Shown: positions 13,933-22,101 of the stretch, piece by piece
Layout of the letters: every line of letters begins with the position of its first letter
Position numbering within the stretch: position 1 is the first letter of the stretch
Source: Clostridiaceae bacterium
GTDB taxonomy: Bacteria > Bacillota > Clostridia > Lachnospirales > Lachnospiraceae
Direction: 5' to 3'
DNA length: 44,698 bases
Assembly: GCA_009911065.1 (NCBI GenBank)
Contig: QXWR01000042.1
Coordinates: forward strand, 1 to 44,698
Translations under genes and position numbers: made by a program
Notes under the pieces: generated by a model
Told to the model about the DNA's origin: nothing
Seen by the model: only the letters and a program-made list of their open reading frames with translations
Databases searched by the model: none

Positions 13933-14841
13933 TCAAACTGTAATTCCTGCATCTTGCGTTCCTCCCTCCTTCTCCTTCTGCTTCCATTCCTCCAGAAGTG
14001 TATAGATCACATCCTCAATCTGTTCCTTGGAATATTCTGTTGGAAAATAATTGCGGATTTTCTTTGCGGAGATGGTCACATTCACATTTTCCTTCTCTTT
14101 CTTAACCAAAACCGCATATACTTTCCCTTCCATTAATTCCCCTGCCTCACTGACTGCCTTTAACTGCTCCGCCTGTATTTTTGACGGAAATATGCCGCTG
14201 TTGCCGATGGCATCCACAACCCATGCCTGCTCGTCCGTTTTCAGATAAGACAGCTTTTCACCGGCCACCATCGGGATTTTGTTTTCGTCTACATAGCCCA
14301 GCAGTTCTTCCGCCAGCTCCGACAGACGGATATATCTCTGCACGGTCCTTCCGCTGTCCCCGGCGGCTTCCCCAATAACATCTGCAGTATATTTCTCCCC
14401 TTTGCTTCCCTGGTGCTTCATTGCCTCATATTTCATCCGGTATGCCTTCGCCTTCTCACTTGGCAGGATATCCTCCCTCTGGATGTTCGTATCCACCATC
14501 AATACTACCGCCGTATCATCATCCATTTCCCGGACGATTACAGGCATTTCCGTAAGTCCTGCAAGCTCACATGCCCGCCACCGCCTGTGTCCAGCAATAA
14601 CTTCGTACCCGCTTTGGGGATGCGGGCGGACAATCCCCGGCGTCAATACGCCATACTGCTTTACGCTTTCTACCGTCTCCTGCATTTTTTCATCGTCCAA
14701 TACCCGGAACGGATGGTCTTTGAATGTATGTAATTCACTCAGCGGAACGGACGTCACCGTTTCCCCTGTTACTGTTTCTCCTGAACCGAATAAGTCATCA
14801 AAGGATTTCAGCCTTACTTTCTCCGCACTCTTACTCTTCAT
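13933..14841 (-). CDS. parB: ParB/Spo0J-family partition protein
   Basis: A 302-residue ParB. The N-terminal CTPase/ParB domain holds VPLSELHTFKDHPFRVLDDE, GVLTPGIVRP and the signature GHRRWRACELAG (about residues 87-98). The central helix-turn-helix region includes DTNIQREDILPSEKAKAYRM and GEAAGDSGRTVQRYIRLSEL. The C-terminus (about 250-302) is charged and helical and would dimerise. It binds parS-like sites and stimulates ParA for segregation of the excised ICE. The ATG at 14841, with AGGAGGT 8 bases upstream, is preferred to the TTG at 14847. The gene overlaps the parA end by 11 bases and the repA start by 20, so the three are one operon. No parS was identified. Confidence 0.93.
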   Translation of the reverse strand: MKSKSAEKVRLKSFDDLFGSGETVTGETVTSVPLSELHTFKDHPFRVLDDEKMQETVESVKQYGVLTPGIVRPHPQSGYEVIAGHRRWRACELAGLTEMPVIVREMDDDTAVVLMVDTNIQREDILPSEKAKAYRMKYEAMKHQGSKGEKYTADVIGEAAGDSGRTVQRYIRLSELAEELLGYVDENKIPMVAGEKLSYLKTDEQAWVVDAIGNSGIFPSKIQAEQLKAVSEAGELMEGKVYAVLVKKEKENVNVTISAKKIRNYFPTEYSKEQIEDVIYTLLEEWKQKEKEGGTQDAGITV

Positions 14842-15616
14842 CGGCAAGCACCTCCTGTGTCAGTGAAAAATACCCACCTGCCACAATCCCTTTCGGATCA
14901 TGGAGATAAATGCTTTTCCCTTCCGCCGTAGTCTCTGCCGCTTTTACAGATAACGGGATGCAGTTTTCAAAGATATGCACCCGTTCCCCGTACACTTCCC
15001 GGATCTGTGCGGAGATATCCCTTGCAAAGTTTGTCCTGCGGTCTACCTTTGTCAGCAGAATCCCCATAATGTCAAGCAACGGGTTCAGCTTTCTATGTAC
15101 CCTCCCTATCGTCTTAATGAGCTGCTGTAATCCTTTGACCGGGAGATACGCCGCCTCTACCGGGATCAGCACGCTGTCTGCGGCTACAAGGGCATTTATT
15201 GTTATCATACCAAGGGATGGCATACAATCAATGATTGCAAAATCATATTCCCCTTTTACGCTGTCCAGATACTGGCGCAGTATCGTTTCCCTGCTCATCA
15301 CATTTACTAGGGATGTTTCCAGTCCTGCCAGTTCGATATTCGCCGGGATAAAATCAATCCCTTCCTCATGGTGGATGATACCCTCCCCTGACTCCACATC
15401 TTCGTCGTTAATAACTTTTTCCATGATATTTACCAACGTAACATCCAGCTCGTCCGGTTCCTCAATCCCCAGGCTGACCGCCATACTGCCCTGCGCATCC
15501 GCCTCCACTAATAAAACCTTCCTGCCTGCCCTTGCAAGCCCGATCCCTAAATTCACACATGTCGTAGTCTTTCCCACGCCGCCTTTCTGGTTTGCCACTG
15601 CGATCACTCTGCACAT
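14831..15616 (-). CDS. parA: ParA/Soj-family partition ATPase
   Basis: A 261-residue Walker-type ATPase: deviant Walker A KGGVGKTT at about residues 11-18, VEADAQGSM (Walker A') at about 37-45, and IIDCMPSLGMITINAL (Walker B region) at about 128-143. It pairs with ParB to position the circular ICE form before division and may stabilise it when excised. RbS AGGAGGAAAG lies directly upstream of the ATG at 15616. The usual LLIDxDPQG reads LLVEADAQG, a variation seen in many ICE ParAs. It follows a 50-residue gene and starts the parA-parB-repA set. Confidence 0.95.
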   Translation of the reverse strand: MCRVIAVANQKGGVGKTTTCVNLGIGLARAGRKVLLVEADAQGSMAVSLGIEEPDELDVTLVNIMEKVINDEDVESGEGIIHHEEGIDFIPANIELAGLETSLVNVMSRETILRQYLDSVKGEYDFAIIDCMPSLGMITINALVAADSVLIPVEAAYLPVKGLQQLIKTIGRVHRKLNPLLDIMGILLTKVDRRTNFARDISAQIREVYGERVHIFENCIPLSVKAAETTAEGKSIYLHDPKGIVAGGYFSLTQEVLADEE

Positions 15617-15642
15617 AAATACTTTCCTCCTGATTCTTTCAT

Positions 15643-15795
15643 TTATTTTTCTATTCTCTCCACTTCCGCATACGCACGGAAATATTTATTTGTCCCCTTG
15701 TTTGCAAACGGTTCCGATACTGATTTCACATCCACGTCCTCCTGCCGCTCTAAAAGCCTCCGGAACCAATGAAGGTCATTCTTCGTCCCCTGCAT
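15643..15795 (-). CDS. Small conserved protein upstream of parA
   Basis: A 50-residue product: MQGTKNDLHWFRRLLERQED, then VDVKSVSEPFANKGTNKYFR, then AYAEVERIEK. It reads as a compact alpha/beta fold with a basic surface, with no membrane segment or known motif. The ATG at 15795 begins one base after the TAG of the DUF6075-like gene, so it is translated by coupling; its own ribosome site is weak. It ends 26 bases before parA. The tight packing and clean amino acid composition support a real gene. Function unknown; a partition or replication accessory is plausible from position only. Confidence 0.65.
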   Translation of the reverse strand: MQGTKNDLHWFRRLLERQEDVDVKSVSEPFANKGTNKYFRAYAEVERIEK

Positions 15796-15796
15796 C

Positions 15797-16267
15797 CTAA
15801 TTTTCAGTATACAAATCCTCCATATCCACGTAAAAACAGTATTCCGGATAACGGATCTTCACAGCCTCCCAAAAATATCTGGCATATCCGCAGCAGAATA
15901 AATCTTCCACTGTGTAACACTGGCATTCCTCCAACTGTGCCTCTGCATCCTTAATATCCAGGACGCTGGGTGTTCCATTACAATAAAGATTAAACGCCAT
16001 ACGCACAATCTTCATGCTTCCGCTTGTCTGCCATCCTTCATATAAACATTCCGTTTTTACGCATCCTGTCTTAAAGTCATAAATCCTGTCTACATTTACT
16101 CTTGTATCCCTGTCAATTCCAAAACAATATACCAATGCTTTATGGTACACATCCTGACATCTGCATTTCTGCAGATATGCCTTATAAAACCTCTCATGTT
16201 CCTCATTCTTGAAAGTAATTGTGCGAGTATTTCTATTTTCTGCACCTTTCGCTGTATTTACTGCCAT
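15797..16267 (-). CDS. DUF6075-like ICE protein
   Basis: A 156-residue soluble protein with the conserved segments FKNEEHERFYKAYLQKCRCQ, DVYHKALVYCFGIDRDTRVN, RIYDFKTGCVKTECLYEGWQ, MAFNLYCNGTPSV and DLFCCGYARYFWEAVKIRYP. Related proteins are common in clostridial ICEs and annotated as DUF6075 (from memory). It contains 10 cysteines, more than usual for a cytoplasmic protein, some in a CxC and a CC pair. Start ATG 16267 with GGAGGACAAGCT upstream. It is the outermost gene at this ICE end and heads the partition operon. No biochemical role is known to me. Confidence 0.75.
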   Translation of the reverse strand: MAVNTAKGAENRNTRTITFKNEEHERFYKAYLQKCRCQDVYHKALVYCFGIDRDTRVNVDRIYDFKTGCVKTECLYEGWQTSGSMKIVRMAFNLYCNGTPSVLDIKDAEAQLEECQCYTVEDLFCCGYARYFWEAVKIRYPEYCFYVDMEDLYTEN

Positions 16268-16323
16268 AGCTTGTCCTCCATAAATAATCTACTTTATCGT
16301 TTCATCATCTTTACAAATATTAC

Positions 16324-16388
16324 TTGGGAGCTACACTCCCAAACCCTTGTGGATTCGTGCTGCCAGTTATCCAAAAAGAGGATAACTG
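16324..16388. other. Twin perfect hairpins near ICE end
   Basis: TTGGGAG (16324-16330) with CTCCCAA (16336-16342) forms a 7-bp stem and 5-base loop. CAGTTATCC (16364-16372) with GGATAACTG (16380-16388) forms a 9-bp stem and 7-base loop. Both lie upstream of the first ICE gene. They could be a nicking or replication structure, or recombination-associated stems. No T-tract follows, so they are not ordinary terminators. Confidence 0.5.
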
Positions 16389-16487
16389 ACAACCCGAATT
16401 TGGTTCCAATGCCAGCATTTATGTGTTATACTTCTTGTAACGTTACTTGTCTTATTTTCAGGTGTAGAAAACCTGCTGAAATGAAAA

Positions 16488-16556
16488 TGGACTAAGCAGA
16501 AACCCCTGTTTTTCAAGGTTTTTCTAACTTAGTCCAATTATAACAGCATCATACAA
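16488..16556. other. Probable ICE attachment end
   Basis: TGGACTAAG (16488-16496) and CTTAGTCCA (16528-16536) are perfect inverted repeats 31 bases apart, with partly matching inner arms (AGAAAC / GTTTTTCT). The chromosomal S8 peptidase frame is recognisable up to the codons at about 16550 (NDPFLY) and then becomes unrelated. The core site should lie between 16537 and 16556. Confidence 0.55.
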
Positions 16557-18176
16557 AAACGGATCATTCCCATTCACAATTCCCCACTGCATCAAAAGCG
16601 CCACGCTCCCCGTCACCACTGGCGCAGCAAAAGAAGTACCAGTTACAGACCGATACCCACCCCCATTCCCCGGCGCCATCAAACCCACTCCCGGCGCACA
16701 CAAATCCGGTTTCACCTGATCCGTCAATCTGGTAAAGCCCCTTCCGGAAAAATCCGCATACGAGTTAGTGGCGCTGTTATAAGCTCCCACTGTAATTACT
16801 TTAGATGCTGATGATGGAATGGTCAAAGTAGTATCCGGCGTGGAGCCTAAAAACAACGTAGAAAAGTTTAACACAGCGGAAGAAGGAAGCCAAAAATCAA
16901 ATCTTCCCTGAACAATTCTCTGGGGTGTCAAAATAAACGCCCATATGCCGCTCTCCACATAATTCCCCTCATCTGGCACAAAATCAAAATAAATCTCCTG
17001 CGCCACACTAAAAGGACCCGGTTTCCCATGATAAATCAGCACCTGAGTTTTTCGGTACTGATAGCGAACCGGACCCAACCGTTCCGAAAGAGGTCCCAGC
17101 CTCTCCCCAGAAGGCGTCTCCAGACTAACTGTAAACTGATCGGAATAAGCCTTCCACAACTGCACATTCATACCTGACTCAAAAGGCGCAACCGAAAGCT
17201 CCACCCTCACTTCCCCCCTGTTTTGCGCCCCAACTCCGCTGCTTCCACCACTTCCCATCACAGGAAAAGTTCCCGATAAATGCCCAGACGCTGCCCCTTC
17301 ATTCCCGCTTCCCACCACGATTGTCGTCCGTCCATAATTTCCAATATCATCTAAAAATGTCTCTAAAAGTCCCGTTCCATCATGGGAACCATACGTATTT
17401 CCAAAACTAATATTGACTGCCAACGGCATTTCCATTTCCACCGCCCGTCCCACCACAAAATCCACTGCCCGCATCAACTCGGTTGTGCGGGGAAATCCAT
17501 CCTTTGCAGCTGCTCCCAGCTTTACCGCCAAAATCTCACTTTCATAAGCCACCCCCCGATAAGCCCCGTCAGATTCCCTCCCATTTCCCGCTGCAATTCC
17601 TGCCACAGACGTTCCATGACCGCTTCCGTCCACAGATGGTACCAGATTCCGTGCATCCACCCTGTTTCCTGTTTCCAACGCCTCATTGATTTCCTCTCCC
17701 GTAAACACCCGGCCAAGCGTCTGATCCCACAATGCACCAATCCGTGTAGTTCCATTGGGATTGCGAAAATCCTCGTGGAAATAATCAATCCCCGAATCAA
17801 TCACCGCCACCAAAACACCTCTCCCAGTCAAATTTTCCGGAGGTTCCTGCAAAATATTAATACAAGAGGCTGACTTCGCCCGATTCACAGCAAAGAACAG
17901 CCTCTTTGGTTTTTCCACAAATTCAATTTGGGGCAGAGCGCTGACTTGATCAATCAAAGATTCAGGTACAATCAATATAGCATATTCATTCCGCATTTCC
18001 TCCACCTGGACTCCCATCTCTCTCACCTTATCCAGATTTCCCGAATACTTTACAATCAGCTCCCAGGAACGCTCCTCTGGTATATACCCAATCTCAAGCT
18101 CCAAAGACCTAGAGCGCTCCCTGGGTGTAACCTCCAAAGACAAATTTAAAAGATTTTCCAACTTTTGATTCGGCAT
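16524..18176 (-). CDS. S8 subtilisin-like peptidase, 3' end replaced by ICE
   Basis: A 550-residue serine peptidase of the clostridial Csp-like S8 group, without a signal peptide, so cytoplasmic or spore-associated. An N-terminal prodomain-like part (1-95) is followed by the triad: Asp in VAVIDSGIDYFHEDF (about 128), His in GSGHGTSVAGIAAGNG (about 185) and Ser in TGTSFAAPVVTGSVALLMQW (about 513). The large insert between His and Ser (about 300-450) is a jelly-roll-like domain seen in CspB relatives. Family members normally run some 30-50 residues past NDPFLY; here the frame ends AVIIGLS, encoded by ICE sequence. The catalytic triad is intact but the C-terminal strands are lost, so activity is uncertain. 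Start ATG 18176 has only a moderate ribosome site. Confidence 0.85.
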   Translation of the reverse strand: MPNQKLENLLNLSLEVTPRERSRSLELEIGYIPEERSWELIVKYSGNLDKVREMGVQVEEMRNEYAILIVPESLIDQVSALPQIEFVEKPKRLFFAVNRAKSASCINILQEPPENLTGRGVLVAVIDSGIDYFHEDFRNPNGTTRIGALWDQTLGRVFTGEEINEALETGNRVDARNLVPSVDGSGHGTSVAGIAAGNGRESDGAYRGVAYESEILAVKLGAAAKDGFPRTTELMRAVDFVVGRAVEMEMPLAVNISFGNTYGSHDGTGLLETFLDDIGNYGRTTIVVGSGNEGAASGHLSGTFPVMGSGGSSGVGAQNRGEVRVELSVAPFESGMNVQLWKAYSDQFTVSLETPSGERLGPLSERLGPVRYQYRKTQVLIYHGKPGPFSVAQEIYFDFVPDEGNYVESGIWAFILTPQRIVQGRFDFWLPSSAVLNFSTLFLGSTPDTTLTIPSSASKVITVGAYNSATNSYADFSGRGFTRLTDQVKPDLCAPGVGLMAPGNGGGYRSVTGTSFAAPVVTGSVALLMQWGIVNGNDPFLYDAVIIGLS

Positions 18177-18287
18177 AAAATTTTCCCGATCCTCTGCACC
18201 CCTGTTTCTACTATTGTATGACCCTCCCCTTCCCTGTTGCTACATTTTTTCAAATACCCTCTCCACTTCTTTCTCCCCCACACCTCT

Positions 18288-19790
18288 CTACACTTCCACC
18301 CCATACAGCTTTCCATATTTTTCCTTCAAATACTCCACATAGTACTGAGATTTAAAATCCTCCCCAGTCATATCCATAAGAAGACGTCGGCTGTCTCTTA
18401 CTTTCCCAAACCGATGAATATGCCGGTTCAGCACTTGCCGTATCACATCCACCTCACCCTGCCGCAGCAGCCCCTCAAAATCCATATTTTTTCTCATAAA
18501 CTGATATATTTGAGCGGCAAATGCACTGCCCAAAGCATAAGAAGGAAAATACCCAAAAGATCCCTGTGCCCAATGAATATCCTGCAAAACTCCTTCTGCC
18601 GGATGCTCCGGCCTAACTCCCAAATACTCCTCATATTTATCCGCCCACATTTCAGGCAGCTTTCTCACATCCAGATTATCCTCAATCAACATTTTCTCCA
18701 GCTCATATCGAACCATCACATGAAGGCTGTATGTCAATTCATCCGCCTCAGTACGAATCAGCCCAGGCTGCACCTTATTTACAGCCCGCACAAAATCCTC
18801 CCTGTCAACCTTTCCCAATTGTTGGGGAAATAATTCCTGCAGCTTTCCATATACCGGAATCCAAAACGCTTCATTTCTTCCAATAATATTTTCAAAAAAA
18901 CGAGACTGGGACTCATGCATCCCCATAGACGCTCCCTGCCCCACCAAAGTTAAAGTCAGCTGATCCCCAATTCCCAGCTCATAAATTCCATGCCCCGACT
19001 CATGTATCACTGAGAACAGAGAACTGTCCACCCTTTCCTTATAATGAGTCGTCAGCCGCACATCATGGTTGTGAAGATTGGTAGTAAAAGGATGGGCGCT
19101 CTCTGCCAACACCCCTCTATCAAAATCAAATCCCACATAATTGGCCAGAAACTCTGCCAGCTCCCTCTGCTTCTCCTCGGAATAATTGCCTGTAAGAAAA
19201 TCATCTGGAATGTCAACACCGCTTTGTATAACTTTCTGTAAAAAGGGAACCAGCTCTCTTTTTAAAATTCCAAAAAACTCGTCCAGCCTTTCCATGGAAA
19301 ATCCCTTTTCATAATGGTCTAACATCACATCATACAAACGTTGTCCCTTCCTTGCCTGATAACCTGCAAACTTCTTTTGATAAGAAATAATTTTCTCCAA
19401 AACAGGTGCAAAAGCATCAAAATCCTGCTTCTTTTTTGCATCTGCCCATGTTCTTGCTGACTCAGACACCAATTCCTGATAAGCTCTGTATTCCTTTGGC
19501 GGTATACAGGACAACTCTCTCCTCTCCTCCCAGGCTTCCCGAACAATCGCTGATTCTTCCTCCGAAAGCTCCTGACTCTCCCGTTCTTTTAGCAAATCCA
19601 CCAGCTCCGAGTCCGTCATCAACTCCTGATAGGCTGCTGACAAAGCTCCCTGAATCCGGGCTGTATAAGCTCCCGCCTTTTGAGGCGCCAACGTCTCATT
19701 ATCCCACTCAAATAAAGTAAGCGCCGCCTTAATAGCCATAGCCCGCTCCAAATAAGATTCCAATCTTCCCTGATTTTCTCTCTCCTTCAT
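18288..19790 (-). CDS. M32 metallo-carboxypeptidase (carboxypeptidase Taq family)
   Basis: A 500-residue cytoplasmic zinc carboxypeptidase that trims C-terminal residues from peptides. The length is typical for M32. Motifs: HPFTTNLHNHDVRLTTHY, the zinc-binding HESGH (about residues 263-267), GMHESQSRFFEN with the third ligand Glu, IRTEADELTY, and GSFGYFPSYALGSAFAAQIY near the C-terminus. The whole domain order matches the family and no disruption is seen. Start ATG at 19790 with GAGAGG upstream. It stands between the S8 peptidase and a Nudix gene as a separate unit, with a 111-base gap to the former. Confidence 0.95.
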   Translation of the reverse strand: MKERENQGRLESYLERAMAIKAALTLFEWDNETLAPQKAGAYTARIQGALSAAYQELMTDSELVDLLKERESQELSEEESAIVREAWEERRELSCIPPKEYRAYQELVSESARTWADAKKKQDFDAFAPVLEKIISYQKKFAGYQARKGQRLYDVMLDHYEKGFSMERLDEFFGILKRELVPFLQKVIQSGVDIPDDFLTGNYSEEKQRELAEFLANYVGFDFDRGVLAESAHPFTTNLHNHDVRLTTHYKERVDSSLFSVIHESGHGIYELGIGDQLTLTLVGQGASMGMHESQSRFFENIIGRNEAFWIPVYGKLQELFPQQLGKVDREDFVRAVNKVQPGLIRTEADELTYSLHVMVRYELEKMLIEDNLDVRKLPEMWADKYEEYLGVRPEHPAEGVLQDIHWAQGSFGYFPSYALGSAFAAQIYQFMRKNMDFEGLLRQGEVDVIRQVLNRHIHRFGKVRDSRRLLMDMTGEDFKSQYYVEYLKEKYGKLYGVEV

Positions 19791-20101
19791 CGCTCAAACC
19801 TCTCTTTCTTATTTTTCCCCAAATACACAACCATTCTCCTTTCATAGCAAGAAACATAATGTCCCCAACCATAACTATCTGACCGACCGAATTTTTCAAA
19901 CACATTTTAGTATAACCCACAGCATGTCAATCATACTATCTGTCATAACCAGTGAAACAATCCGTTTTAATCATAACCAGCAAAACAATCCATTCCAATA
20001 ACTTTCTGACAAATCCCCCAACATCCCGAAAAACAAAAAAGAAACAGACACCCCATCCTTCGAGCGCCTGCTTCCCATCTGACTTTTTAATCCTTGTTTT
20101 C
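19791..20101. other. Intergenic region with tandem 28-bp repeat
   Basis: No gene is supported. It contains two 28-base units starting TCATAACCAG (19943-19970 and 19971-19998), which share TCATAACCAG, AAACAATCC and TT blocks. On the minus strand TTGACA (near 19927) and TATACT (near 19910) may contribute to transcription of the M32 gene, but their spacing is too short for one clean promoter. Confidence 0.5.
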
Positions 20102-20554
20102 CTAAAAATACTTTTTGCTGCCCCAGAGGTTTGCCTTCTTTAAATCCAGATACTCATTATAAGCCTTTTCCAAAATCTGCTTTTCATTGGAAAACTTCAG
20201 CAGATGATATGCCTCATAAAACTTATAATAACCAGAATCCATGAAATGCTCCTCCCGTTGTGGTTTGCTGTAATAGCTATCAGCCATCATCAAATACCAA
20301 TGTACATCCTTTTCCACCAAATCCTGGGGAGTTGTAAAAGAATAAGAACTTTTTCCAATATACTTGATGATGGAGGCACTGACACCGGTTTCCTCCTTTA
20401 CTTCCCGAAGCGCCGTTTCCTTATATTCCTCACCTGCTTCTACAGTTCCTTTCGGCAATACCCATCCCTCATACTTGTTCTTATAATTCTTGTACAGAAC
20501 CAGGATTTTGCCCCGAAATATAACCACACCTCCACAGCTCGTTGCTTCAATCAC
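20102..20554 (-). CDS. Nudix hydrolase
   Basis: A 150-residue Nudix protein. The Nudix box G-x5-E-x7-REVxEExG is complete: GTVEAGEEYKETALREVKEETG at about residues 36-57, giving the Mg-binding glutamates. The N-terminal strand CGGVVIFRGKILVLYKN and the following WVLPKG are typical. Substrate cannot be read from sequence; the size and C-terminal helix (SNEKQILEKAYNEYLDLKKA) resemble diadenosine-polyphosphate or nucleotide-clearing members. The start is GTG at 20554, with GGAGGG 7 bases upstream. Single gene, with no clear operon partner. Confidence 0.9.
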   Translation of the reverse strand: MIEATSCGGVVIFRGKILVLYKNYKNKYEGWVLPKGTVEAGEEYKETALREVKEETGVSASIIKYIGKSSYSFTTPQDLVEKDVHWYLMMADSYYSKPQREEHFMDSGYYKFYEAYHLLKFSNEKQILEKAYNEYLDLKKANLWGSKKYF

Positions 20555-20679
20555 TGCAATCCCTCCTGTATCGGCCTGTCAGGAAGACACGGCCATGGTG
20601 TGTCATTAGACTGATTTAAGTATACCGCGTTTTGGAATGTTATGCAAGCCAAAATCCTCCCCATTTTTCAGGATATTTT

Positions 20680-22101
20680 TCAGGCGTCAAAAAAAGTATC
20701 AAAAATCTTTCTCGCAATCGGCGCCGCCACCTGTCCGCCAGAGCCAGACTCTTCCACTACTACGGTCACTACAATCCTGGGATCTTCTGCGGGGGCAAAG
20801 CCTGTAAACCATGCATGGGTCTCCCGCCCTGTCTCAAATTCCGCTGAACCGGTCTTTCCTGCAACAGAATATGCATCCGTCCGCACAGCAGAACCCGTTC
20901 CCTCTGTCACCACCCGCCTCATCAGATCTGCCAAAATCTCAGCTTCCCTGGCTGTCATCAGATTTCCCCAAGCTTCCGGCAAAAACTTTTTAATCTCCTC
21001 CCCCGCAGCGCTTTCCACCCGCTCCATCAAATAAGGTTTCATAAGCACACCGCCATTGGCAATGGCCGCTGTGATCATTCCATTGTGAATTGGCGTCATC
21101 TGAGTGCTGCCCTGCCCAATCGAAGTCTGAAGAATCTCCCATAAATTTGCCCCTTCCTCCATTTTAAAAGAACTTTTGCTGTATGCCAAAGTAAGAGGCA
21201 AGTCTTTGTTAAACAAAAGCTGATCCGTCAAATTCCTCATTTTTCCTAAATCAATCTCCTGTCCCAAAGCCGCAAAAGCCCCATTACAGGAATTAGCAAA
21301 CGCCTGTTCCAAAGTCTGATGTCCATGAACATTTCCATGATAACAAGAAATGGTATATTCTTCCTGCTGATACAGCCCATTGCAATCAAACGTAAAATCC
21401 TGCCAGGTATCTGGATGTTCCCTTATATACTCCAACATCATCACAATCTTAAAGGTAGATCCTGGCGGATATACCCCTTGGGTTCCCCGGTTTAAAAGCT
21501 GAGCCTCTGTGTTCTCCTCCGAGATCAGCCTGTCCCAGTCTTCCCCCAAAGTATTGGGATCAAAACCTGGGTGAGACACCATTGCCAATATCTTTCCTGT
21601 ATCTGGCTCAAGAACCACCACAGATCCCCGTCGGTCTCCCAAAGCTTCCCCTGCCGCCTGCTGCAGATCCACATCCAAGGTGGTAATCACATTGTCCCCT
21701 ATATTCTTCCTTCCTGCCAGTTCATTGACCGTCTGTTCCACCAAATTCATATGAGAAGACAATAGATAAAAATTCCCCAAAGCTTCCAGTCCTGTCTTTC
21801 CGTTGTTGGAATACCCCACCACATGGGCAAACAGGCTCCCATAAGGATAAACCCGGCGCTCCTCCCCCTCCTCTTTCGTCTCCGCAAGAACACGCCCATC
21901 TTTGCTTAAAATCTTTCCCCGGACAATTCGGTCCGAAAATCGGTCCAGACGGGAATTGTAAGAATTATTAATCACATGATCCTTCTGAACTTGGAGAAAA
22001 TATCCAAAATACCCCATCATGCACACAAACAGTCCAACCATCAAATAGGTCACAGTTAAAATGCTCCGGTTAGCGCCAGGATTAGGCATTGCTTTCTTCA
22101 T
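20680..22101 (-). CDS. Class B penicillin-binding protein (transpeptidase)
   Basis: A 473-residue membrane-anchored transpeptidase for peptidoglycan cross-linking. A single N-terminal helix (SILTVTYLMVGLFVCMMGYF) anchors it. The non-catalytic part includes SRLDRFSDRIVRGKILSKDG. The transpeptidase domain carries the nucleophile in PPGSTFKI (Ser about 215), SCN (about 270) and KTG in VAGKTGSAEF (about 415). It resembles clostridial PbpA/SpoVD-like proteins without a PASTA domain. It follows the FtsW-family gene with overlap, forming a SEDS-PBP pair. I chose the ATG at 22101, with GAGGAGG close upstream; the frame is open to 22116, and 22092 is another possibility. Whether it serves division, elongation or sporulation is undetermined. 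Confidence 0.93.
   Translation of the reverse strand: MKKAMPNPGANRSILTVTYLMVGLFVCMMGYFGYFLQVQKDHVINNSYNSRLDRFSDRIVRGKILSKDGRVLAETKEEGEERRVYPYGSLFAHVVGYSNNGKTGLEALGNFYLLSSHMNLVEQTVNELAGRKNIGDNVITTLDVDLQQAAGEALGDRRGSVVVLEPDTGKILAMVSHPGFDPNTLGEDWDRLISEENTEAQLLNRGTQGVYPPGSTFKIVMMLEYIREHPDTWQDFTFDCNGLYQQEEYTISCYHGNVHGHQTLEQAFANSCNGAFAALGQEIDLGKMRNLTDQLLFNKDLPLTLAYSKSSFKMEEGANLWEILQTSIGQGSTQMTPIHNGMITAAIANGGVLMKPYLMERVESAAGEEIKKFLPEAWGNLMTAREAEILADLMRRVVTEGTGSAVRTDAYSVAGKTGSAEFETGRETHAWFTGFAPAEDPRIVVTVVVEESGSGGQVAAPIARKIFDTFFDA

Larger units (their letters stand above)
12781..13952 (-). pseudogene. repA: Replication initiator repA (RepA_N type), doubly disrupted
   Basis: Starting at ATG 13952 (GGAGGGAGG upstream), the frame reads MQELQFDYYRGMEAEQYTFY then RIPKVLFTAE and hits TGA at 13860-13862, after codon 30. 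Beyond it the same frame continues FKSLSCEAKVLYGLLLDRMSL, the conserved RepA_N winged-helix start, through VYIIFTVEDVMELLNCSKQK to a repeat region. The C-terminal part (DPDVMEEMDAYRDIIREHIS to NYYTAEVNHDLYGSG, ending 12781) lies in another frame, so a frameshift occurs in or next to the repeats. The stop looks like CGA to TGA. The order parA-parB-repA is that of RepA_N replicons. Restart at the in-frame ATG (13805) is possible but lacks a ribosome site. The start overlaps parB by 20 bases. Confidence 0.85.
1..16549. mobile_element. Integrative and conjugative element (one end, Tn1549/CTn-like)
   Basis: This block holds genes typical of clostridial conjugative elements: a VirD4-like coupling protein fragment, a PcfB/DUF3801-like protein, a sortase-anchored adhesin, small XRE and sigma-like regulators, and parA-parB-repA. 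The right boundary is inferred from the chromosomal S8 peptidase gene, whose conserved 3' end is replaced near 16550 by unrelated sequence. The other ICE end, its integrase, relaxase and most of the transfer apparatus must lie left of the window. The exact junction base cannot be fixed without the empty site. The assignment as an ICE is firm; the subfamily is a judgement from gene content. Confidence 0.85.
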
